DNA of 5,235 nucleotides from the NCBI GenBank assembly GCA_003695455.1, contig RFJF01000656.1:1-5235 (forward strand), read 5' to 3'. Each line of letters begins with the position of its first letter. The stretch's first letter is position 1. Source of the DNA: Chloroflexota bacterium. Lineage in GTDB: Bacteria; Chloroflexota; Anaerolineae; 4572-78; J111. The notes below the pieces were generated by a model. The model was not told the DNA's origin and searched no databases. It saw only the letters and a program-made list of their open reading frames with translations. Both the position numbers and the translations under genes were made by a program. Positions 1 to 5,235 of the stretch are shown piece after piece.

Positions 1-1
1 G

Positions 2-1696
2 GGTTTGCTGGGCGTCGGTCAACTCTGATTGGCGCTGCTGCAACTTTTCCCGTTCGGCACGAACAAAGCGGGTGTAGGGCGCAACGGCATCGTTGATGCG
101 GCCCAGGCTGCCGTTCAGTTCTTTGTTAAACTGGCTGGTCCGCGCGCCGGTCAGTTGGGTGCGCAAGTCTGCCACCCGGCCGGCCATCTCTTTTTTGGCG
201 GCATGGCGGCGGGCGGGGATGACAAACAACCCCAACGCGGCGACCACGCCGGCTGCCAAAATTCCGGTCACGTCGGCGGCGGCGGTGGTAGCCAGGGTGG
301 CAATAATTGCCCCCAGCCCGATGGCGCCCACTTCGGCGGCGGCGGTTTCGGCCACGGCCATTTGCGCGCCGGCGGCCATTTTTTGCGCCTCGGCAGAGAC
401 GTTGTACGTTTCAACCACCCGCCGGGCAGAGTTGCCCACCGAGTCAATCAGGTGGTCGCGGTCATAGCGAAAACTGCCGCCTACATCGCCCACAATGTGT
501 TTTTTGTACTGCTGTTTGCGCTCGTCCAGATAATCCATCACCGCCTGCCACTGTTTCAGGTCAGAATTGACCAGCCAGTCAATCAACTCAACCACTTTTT
601 GCTCCACGGCCTGCGGCAAATCGGCCACCACTTTCTGTTCAAATTCGCGCTGGATACGCTCTTTTTTGACCAGGTCAAACACGCGGGCCAGCCGCATAGT
701 ATCATCAAAAAAGGCGTTGCCCCGCTTTTCCATATCAAACAAAATATTTTCAATGTCGGCCAACCGAAACTTGAAATCGCGTTCCATATCCTGCCGGTAC
801 AGGTTTAGCTGGCGGTCAAGGTTGGCCAGCGTTTCGGTGTCATCGGCCAGCAGTTCCAGCCGGTTGGTGGTGATGTCGGTGTATTTGGTGAGCAGGCGCT
901 CGCCAACGCCCAGCGGGTTGAGGAATTTGAGCCGCAGCCGGCTGGTTTCATCGAGCGAGTCGTGAATGTAGCGTTCCAGCGGCTCAAAACGGCTGCCTTC
1001 CCACAGTTGCGGTTCGCCCTGTTTGGCGCGCAGGGCATCGCGGGCGCTCACGGGGAAAATATCGGGGGTAGCGCCCAGCAGCATAGTGCCGTTTTCCCGT
1101 ACAAACTCCACCACCTTCGTCAGGTCGGCGTCGGTTTTAAACATATCAACTTTGTTAATGACCAGCACCACTTTTTTGCCCCAGGCTTTTATCTGGGCCA
1201 GAAACGCGCGCTCGCTTTCGGTAAAGGGGCGATCGGCGGACGTAATGAACAACACCAAATCAGAGCGCGGCACAAACTCCTCGGTAATGGCCTGGTGCTC
1301 GCGGATGACGGCGTTGGTGCCGGGCGTGTCTACAATGTTGATGTGCTGCAGCAGGTCAACCGGCTCACCGATGACGTTGAGTTTGGCGTCGGCGGTGTGG
1401 CGCCGGCTGGATTCGCTGAATTTGAGCCGGTTGATTTGGGCGGTGGTGGGCGTGACGCCCTCCTCAAGCAGTGGCCGGCCCAGCAGTGCGTTGATAAACG
1501 CACTTTTGCCGGCGTTGAATTCACCCACAACAACCAGCAAAAACAGTTCATCCAGTTGTTGAATAGAGCGGCTGAGCGTCTGCTGGTCCTCGCCGGTTGC
1601 GCCCAGCTTGCCCAGCACAACCTGCAAATCTACCAGCCACTGTCGTTCCTCTTTGAGCAGTTTTTCCTGCTGCGGTGTTAAAATAGGTTTGAGCAT
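2..1696 (-). CDS. Dynamin-family large GTPase (bacterial dynamin-like protein), C-terminus beyond window
   Basis: The frame is open from ATG (1696-1694) to the left edge, giving 565 residues without a stop. The GTPase domain has every G motif: G1 P-loop GEFNAGKS (58-65), G2 threonines in TPTT (82-85), G3 DTPG (123-126), G4 NKVD (181-184) and a G5-like SAR (217-219). GEFNAGKS with this G2-G3 spacing is typical of bacterial dynamin-like proteins rather than small Ras-like or Era-type GTPases. Residues about 265-450 are charged and probably helical, fitting a stalk bundle. Residues about 453-495 form two hydrophobic segments separated by a short AAADV turn, resembling the membrane-inserting paddle of BDLP-type proteins; a charged helical stretch follows. 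Family knowledge suggests GTP-driven membrane binding or remodelling at the cytoplasmic membrane; the cellular role is not known. The start is supported by an AAGGTG ribosome binding site 7 nt upstream. It is divergent from the histidine kinase. Family assignment is firm, specific function is not. Confidence 0.93.
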   Translation of the reverse strand, partial: MLKPILTPQQEKLLKEERQWLVDLQVVLGKLGATGEDQQTLSRSIQQLDELFLLVVVGEFNAGKSAFINALLGRPLLEEGVTPTTAQINRLKFSESSRRHTADAKLNVIGEPVDLLQHINIVDTPGTNAVIREHQAITEEFVPRSDLVLFITSADRPFTESERAFLAQIKAWGKKVVLVINKVDMFKTDADLTKVVEFVRENGTMLLGATPDIFPVSARDALRAKQGEPQLWEGSRFEPLERYIHDSLDETSRLRLKFLNPLGVGERLLTKYTDITTNRLELLADDTETLANLDRQLNLYRQDMERDFKFRLADIENILFDMEKRGNAFFDDTMRLARVFDLVKKERIQREFEQKVVADLPQAVEQKVVELIDWLVNSDLKQWQAVMDYLDERKQQYKKHIVGDVGGSFRYDRDHLIDSVGNSARRVVETYNVSAEAQKMAAGAQMAVAETAAAEVGAIGLGAIIATLATTAAADVTGILAAGVVAALGLFVIPARRHAAKKEMAGRVADLRTQLTGARTSQFNKELNGSLGRINDAVAPYTRFVRAEREKLQQRQSELTDAQQT

Positions 1697-1703
1697 AAAT
1701 TTG

Positions 1704-1709
1704 CACCTT
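1704..1709 (-). promoter_or_regulatory. Ribosome binding site of the dynamin-like GTPase
   Basis: On the minus strand AAGGTG lies 7 nt before the ATG at 1696-1694. Its complementarity to the 16S rRNA tail and its spacing are normal, and it decides the start codon of the GTPase. Confidence 0.7.
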
Positions 1710-1720
1710 TTTGGCAAAAA
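1708..1720. repeat. Short perfect palindrome in the GTPase leader
   Basis: TTTTTGGCAAAAA is a 6-1-6 inverted repeat between the predicted transcription start of the GTPase and its ribosome binding site. It could be an operator for a dimeric regulator. The half TTTTTGGCA recurs in direct orientation at 1777-1785. It is short and AT-rich, so chance is a serious alternative. Confidence 0.3.
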
Positions 1721-1732
1721 TTGATGGCTTTA

Positions 1733-1760
1733 ATTATAACACGTCTGGGGTGTGCGTAAA
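1733..1760 (-). promoter_or_regulatory. Sigma-70-like promoter of the dynamin-like GTPase
   Basis: Read on the minus strand, a perfect TATAAT -10 box (1738-1733) is preceded after 16 bp by TTTACG (1760-1755), which matches 4 of 6 positions of the TTGACA -35 consensus. Transcription would start near 1726, giving a leader of about 30 nt that includes the ribosome binding site. The location directly upstream of a gene with a clear ribosome binding site supports the call. The -35 match is moderate, and promoter consensus in this lineage is not known to me. Confidence 0.55.
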
Positions 1761-1803
1761 ACGACGCGCCGGTTATTTTTTGGCACGCTGAAAAGCGCCT
1801 ATC

Positions 1804-1823
1804 TTGACCACATGGTTTATAAT
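1804..1823 (+). promoter_or_regulatory. Possible promoter elements of the histidine kinase
   Basis: A perfect TATAAT lies at 1818-1823 and would place transcription start near 1830, about 55 nt before the ATG at 1885. No good -35 hexamer exists 15-19 bp upstream of it. A good -35-like TTGACC is at 1804-1809, but it is only 8 bp from TATAAT, too close to pair with it. Either TATAAT acts alone or with an activator, or the match is by chance in an AT-rich stretch. This position argues against translation starting at the TTG at 1804. Confidence 0.35.
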
Positions 1824-1884
1824 AAAAATACGAAGCGGCCCCAAAAAAGTTACAACCATCTTGCTACCACCACCGGGCGTGACC

Positions 1885-4152
1885 ATGAGCACTAAAGACA
1901 AGTCCAAAGCCGAACTCCTTGAAGAAATAACCCGGCTGCAACAGCAGATTGACCATCTGGAAGAATTTGCCGCCAGATGCCAGCAGATGCAGGCGGCGCT
2001 GCGCCACCAAATCAGTTTGGAAGATATGGTCACGGCGTTGGCTACTGAGTTTATCAGCGTGCCCAACAGCCAAATTGATGCAGCCATTCAGCACGCGCTG
2101 CAAAAAATCGGCGAGTTTGCCGGGGTAGACCGCAGCTATTTGTTTCTCTTCTCCCCCAACGGACTGACCATGACCAACACCCACGAATGGTGCGCCGCCG
2201 GAATTGCGCCCCAAATTGATAGATTGCAGAATTTGCCGGTTGCCGATTTTCCGTGGTGGATGGAAAAACTTGGCAGCACCGATTGTATTCACATTTCTCA
2301 GGTTGACGCCCTGCCGCCGGAAGCCGCCGCAGAAAAAGAAATTTTGCAGGCCCAGGGCATCCGGTCGGCGGTGGTTGTGCCAATGGCCCTCAAAGGCAAG
2401 TTAATTGGCTTTTTGGGGTTTGACTCGGTGCGGGCCGCCACCCTCTGGAGCAATCAGGACATCCGGCTGCTTCAGTTGATTGGCGCCACAATTTGCAGTG
2501 TGCTGGCCCGGCAGCAAGCCGAGGAAAATTTACGCAGAAGCGAAGAGAAGTGGCGGGCGCTGGTGCAGTATGCCCCGGAAATTGTGGCTACGCTGGCCCG
2601 CGACGGGACTATTCTGTTTATCAACCGCACCGTGTCGGGGCGCTCGGTTGAGCAGGTTGCCGGCAAAAGTATTTTCAAGTATCTGTCTGCCAACCAGCAC
2701 GCCAAAGTCAGAGAAGGGCTGCGGCTGGCGTTTGACCACCAGCAAACCTACAAATATGAAACCAGCAACCAACGCACCGATGGGCGAACAGTCTGGCTGA
2801 GCAACAGCATGGCGCCCATCAAACACAACGGGCAAGTGGTGGCCGCCATTCTCATTGCCACCGACATTACAGACCTGAAAGAAACAGAGGTAGCCCGGGA
2901 AACAATACTGGTTGCCGAGCGCGAACAGCGCCTGCTGGCCGAAACCCTGCGCGAAGTCACGCTGTCGCTGACGGCGCAGACCACGCACGAAGCCGTACTC
3001 GATGAAATTTTAAAACAGGCCCAACGCATTGTACCCTACCGCATGGCTAACATTATGTTGCTCGAAGGTGACACCCTGCGCGTGGCCCGCGAGCAGGTAA
3101 CCGGGCTCACCGTTAACAGCAAACCCATTGCCCCAAACCCCAGCCTGAATTTGCCCCTTACCAGTTTTACGCTTGAAGCCGATGTGGTGCACAATCAAAC
3201 ACCGGTGGTGCTGGCCGATGTAAAGAACGAACCGCGCTGGGTGATGCTGGAACACACCACCTGGATTCGATCGCACATTGCCATACCCATTTGCCACAGA
3301 GACAATGTGCTGGGTATTCTGCAGCTCGATAGCGAGGTGCCGGGCCAGTACACCTGGAAAGACGTTGAATATTTAAAACCGCTGACCAGCGCGGCAGCCA
3401 TTGCCCTTGAAAACGCGCGCCTGTACGAACAAACCCGGATTGACGCCGAAACCAAAGCCCTGCTGTTGCAGGAAGTCAACCACCGGGTTGCCAATAATCT
3501 CACGGCCATCAGCGGCATGTTGTCTGTGGAACGCAACCACCTCAAAGAAGCCGATTTGCAGGCCTATCAGGCCATTATGCATGATTTAACCAACCGGGTC
3601 AACGGGCTGGCAACGGTTCACAACATGTTGTCTGCCACCGAGTGGGCGCCCATTCCGCTGGATGAAATGATTATGGGCGTTATTCAGTCGTCGCTGCAAA
3701 TGATTCCGTTCAGCAAAAATGTTGATGTGACCGTGTCGGCCACGCCGGTCAGGGTTACGTCAGACCTGGCGCACAATCTGGCGCTGATTATTAACGAGCT
3801 GGCAACCAACACCACCAAATATGCACTCAACCACCGGGATGCCGCCGCCATTTCGGTGAAAATTCAGGATTTTGCCAACCAGCAGGTTCAAATTGAATTC
3901 CGCGATGACGGCCCCGGTTATCCGGAAGATGTGCTGCGCATGGAACGATTCAGCGTTGGGCTGGAGCTGGTGAATAACATGACCCGCCGCACGCTACGCG
4001 GAAACTGGCAGTTGTTCAACGATTCCGGCGCGGTGACCGTGATTGTTTTTCAGGCCGGCCCTCTGCCAAAACGCACCACGCCCCATCCATTTGGCAAAAA
4101 TAAAAACACACCGGGCGGTGTGTTTTTAAAAGACTCCGATTTGGTTCTGTAA
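1885..4152 (+). CDS. Cytosolic GAF-PAS-GAF sensor histidine kinase, HisKA_2 type
   Basis: This 755-residue protein has no signal peptide or membrane segment, so it should sense intracellular signals. Order: N-terminal coiled coil (about 5-40); GAF 1 (about 65-208) with the motif THEWC (99-103) and a closing GFLGFDS; PAS with PAC tail ending in ATDITD (about 218-330); helical linker (about 331-362); GAF 2 (about 365-512) ending in GILQLDSE and ALENARLYEQ; HisKA_2 dimerisation domain with phosphoacceptor His533 in EVNHRVANNL; HATPase domain with N-box NELATN (637-642), G1 box DDGPG (674-678) and a G2-like VGLELV (691-696). The HRVxNNL signature marks the HisKA_2/HWE-like class, known in light and general stress signalling. 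It should autophosphorylate His533 and pass phosphate to a response regulator; none is visible here. No chromophore or ligand can be assigned. ATG 1885 was chosen because the region upstream holds promoter-like elements; GTG 1879 and TTG 1804 are in-frame alternatives. None has a clear ribosome binding site. Residues 724-755 form an unusual tail overlapping a terminator. Confidence 0.94.
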   Translation: MSTKDKSKAELLEEITRLQQQIDHLEEFAARCQQMQAALRHQISLEDMVTALATEFISVPNSQIDAAIQHALQKIGEFAGVDRSYLFLFSPNGLTMTNTHEWCAAGIAPQIDRLQNLPVADFPWWMEKLGSTDCIHISQVDALPPEAAAEKEILQAQGIRSAVVVPMALKGKLIGFLGFDSVRAATLWSNQDIRLLQLIGATICSVLARQQAEENLRRSEEKWRALVQYAPEIVATLARDGTILFINRTVSGRSVEQVAGKSIFKYLSANQHAKVREGLRLAFDHQQTYKYETSNQRTDGRTVWLSNSMAPIKHNGQVVAAILIATDITDLKETEVARETILVAEREQRLLAETLREVTLSLTAQTTHEAVLDEILKQAQRIVPYRMANIMLLEGDTLRVAREQVTGLTVNSKPIAPNPSLNLPLTSFTLEADVVHNQTPVVLADVKNEPRWVMLEHTTWIRSHIAIPICHRDNVLGILQLDSEVPGQYTWKDVEYLKPLTSAAAIALENARLYEQTRIDAETKALLLQEVNHRVANNLTAISGMLSVERNHLKEADLQAYQAIMHDLTNRVNGLATVHNMLSATEWAPIPLDEMIMGVIQSSLQMIPFSKNVDVTVSATPVRVTSDLAHNLALIINELATNTTKYALNHRDAAAISVKIQDFANQQVQIEFRDDGPGYPEDVLRMERFSVGLELVNNMTRRTLRGNWQLFNDSGAVTVIVFQAGPLPKRTTPHPFGKNKNTPGGVFLKDSDLVL
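4096..4127 (-). terminator. Intrinsic terminator of proS, possibly bidirectional
   Basis: A perfect 11-bp stem (4102-4112 with 4117-4127) encloses a 4-nt loop. The core pairs CACACC with GGTGTG and the outer five pairs are A-T. Read leftward, the stem runs into TTTTTATTTTT, an excellent U-tract, about 38 nt after the proS stop codon. Read rightward it is followed by only five T and then A residues, so it should be weaker for the kinase. It lies within codons 740-748 of the kinase frame. Confidence 0.85.
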
Positions 4153-4164
4153 CGTTCAGCCGGC

Positions 4165-5235
4165 TTATTCCCACAATTTGTCAACCAAAAAATCCACAAT
4201 CTCATCCAGCGGGATGATTTGGCGGTCGGCTTCACGGCGGTGTTTCAATTCAACGCCGCCGTTTTTCAGGCTGCGGGCGCTGATGGTGATTCGCCACGGC
4301 ACGCCAATCAGGTCGGCATCCGAGAATTTCACGCCGGGGCTTTCTTTGCGGTCATCAAACAGCACGTCCAGCCCGGCAATCTGCAATTCCTGGTACAATT
4401 CTTCGGCGGCCTGTCCCACCTCATCGGTGGCTTTTTTGGCCAGCGATACCAGATGCACATCAAACGGCGCCAGCGATTCCGGCCAGATGATGCCGTGGTC
4501 ATCGTGGTGCTGCTCAACCACTGCGGCCATCAGCCGGCCCACGCCAATGCCGTAGCTGCCCATAATGGGCACAGTCGCTTTGCCGTTTTCATCCAAAAAC
4601 GTGATGCCCATCGGCTCGCTGTACCGTTTGCCAAGTTTAAAGCAGTGGCCCACCTCAATGCCGCGATGCAGCACAAGGGTGGCATCGCTGCCAACACATT
4701 TGTCGCCGTGCCGGGCCAGCGCAATATCGGCCACAATATCGGGCTGGTAGTCCCGTCCGGCGTTGGTATTTTTCAGGTGATGCTCCGGCTTGTTGGCGCC
4801 GCCCACCAAATTTGGAAAATTCACCGCCGAGTCATCGGCCACAATAATGATTTTGCGGCCGCCGCCCAAATCTTTGTTCAGCCCCAGCGGCGAGGCATAA
4901 CCGGGAACCGCGCCTACCGCTACAATTTCCTCATCGGTGGCAGGGCGGAAGCGCAACCCGCCCAGCGCGTTGCTCAGTTTCACCTCGTTCACCGGCAAAT
5001 CGCCGCGAATGACCACAAAAATAAAATCTTCGGTTTCATTTTCGGCAATGTAGAACACGGCTTTTACGGTGCGGGTTTGGGGTACGCCCAAAAAGTCGGC
5101 AACTTCGGCAATGGTTTTGCAGTTGGGGGTGTACACCTCTTCCGGCGGCAGCAATTCCTCCTGTGGCGGTGTGCCTTTGTCAAACTCGGCGCGCTCGGCG
5201 TTGGCCGAATATTTGCCGTCGCTGCTGATGAAAAC
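4165..5235 (-). CDS. proS: Prolyl-tRNA synthetase, bacterial type with editing domain (N-terminus beyond window)
   Basis: ProRS attaches proline to tRNA-Pro in the cytoplasm. The frame is open from the right edge to TAA (4167-4165), giving the last 356 residues; E. coli ProRS is 572 residues, so about 215 N-terminal residues with class II motifs 1 and 2 are missing. The visible part starts just after motif 2, with a segment like the family's YAANxExA (KYSANAERAEF). The inserted YbaK-like editing domain follows (about 36-165 of the fragment), with the TVK lysine (Lys58), VKLSN, GGANKPEHH and GRDYQPD. This domain clears mischarged Ala-tRNA-Pro in the family. The catalytic domain resumes with RGIEVGHCFKLGKRYS and motif 3 MGSYGIGVGR, ending in its arginine (234). 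The anticodon-binding domain (about 255-350) includes DDRKESPGVKFSDADLIG. It converges on the histidine kinase, with 12 bp between stops. All recognised motifs are intact. A TTG at 5154 is internal, not a start. Confidence 0.98.
   Translation of the reverse strand, partial: VFISSDGKYSANAERAEFDKGTPPQEELLPPEEVYTPNCKTIAEVADFLGVPQTRTVKAVFYIAENETEDFIFVVIRGDLPVNEVKLSNALGGLRFRPATDEEIVAVGAVPGYASPLGLNKDLGGGRKIIIVADDSAVNFPNLVGGANKPEHHLKNTNAGRDYQPDIVADIALARHGDKCVGSDATLVLHRGIEVGHCFKLGKRYSEPMGITFLDENGKATVPIMGSYGIGVGRLMAAVVEQHHDDHGIIWPESLAPFDVHLVSLAKKATDEVGQAAEELYQELQIAGLDVLFDDRKESPGVKFSDADLIGVPWRITISARSLKNGGVELKHRREADRQIIPLDEIVDFLVDKLWE

Noticed and set aside
29..808. Plus-strand 259-residue open frame rich in Gly, His and Gln
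   Set aside because: It is antisense to the dynamin-like gene. Its composition is the typical shadow of a GC-rich coding strand, with no recognisable domain and no ribosome binding site.
962..1681. Plus-strand 239-residue open frame
   Set aside because: It lies opposite the GTPase domain, whose G motifs are all in the minus-strand frame. The plus-strand translation has no family resemblance.
1782..1799. Possible hairpin GGCACGC / GCGCC in the intergenic region
   Set aside because: It pairs only with a bulge, is short, and has no following U-tract, so it is not supported as a terminator or attenuator.
1804..1884. Upstream TTG extension of the kinase by 27 residues
   Set aside because: It overlaps promoter-like sequence, lacks a ribosome binding site, and encodes a short non-domain stretch before a natural coiled-coil start at ATG 1885.
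1864..2292. Minus-strand 142-residue open frame inside the kinase gene
   Set aside because: It is antisense to GAF 1 and the N-terminal coiled coil, with no domain signature. It is a shadow frame.
4178..4555. Plus-strand Ser-rich open frame opposite proS
   Set aside because: The minus strand encodes unmistakable ProRS anticodon-binding and motif 3 sequence. The Ser/Arg-rich plus translation is a shadow.
1..5235. Search for a new multi-gene defence or mobile system
   Set aside because: There are no transposase, integrase, nuclease, toxin-antitoxin or repeat-array signals. The three genes belong to known families with no evident joint function inside the window.

Overview
The window holds three protein-coding genes, two of them cut by the window edges. 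There are no RNA genes, mobile elements, CRISPR arrays or long repeats that I can see. Coding density is high and the base composition is moderately GC-rich. A standalone dynamin-like GTPase, a cytosolic GAF/PAS histidine kinase of the HisKA_2 type, and a bacterial-type prolyl-tRNA synthetase with an inserted editing domain together suggest a bacterium. By general style I would guess Chloroflexota (Anaerolineae-like). That is inference from gene character only; no marker here proves it.

Layout. Positions 2-1696 on the minus strand encode the first 565 residues of a dynamin-family large GTPase, with all GTP-binding motifs and a hydrophobic hairpin; its C-terminus lies beyond the left edge. Positions 1697-1884 are a 188-bp divergent intergenic region. 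It carries a plausible promoter and ribosome binding site for the GTPase, a small perfect palindrome in the GTPase leader, and a less certain promoter for the kinase. Positions 1885-4152 on the plus strand encode a 755-residue soluble sensor histidine kinase (coiled coil, GAF, PAS, GAF, HisKA_2, HATPase). Positions 4165-5235 on the minus strand encode the C-terminal 356 residues of prolyl-tRNA synthetase (proS), whose start lies beyond the right edge.

The kinase and proS converge with only 12 bp between their stop codons. A strong intrinsic terminator for proS sits inside the last codons of the kinase reading frame. This is the most unusual local feature: the kinase has a roughly 32-residue tail beyond its ATPase domain that is read through the hairpin, and a one-base frame change just upstream would give a stop codon directly before the hairpin.

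The three genes show no obvious shared pathway. The GTPase (membrane remodelling), the kinase (signal sensing) and proS (tRNA charging) are probably neighbours rather than one system. The divergent pair could share regulation, but nothing in the sequence proves it. I do not find convincing evidence of a new multi-gene system in this window.
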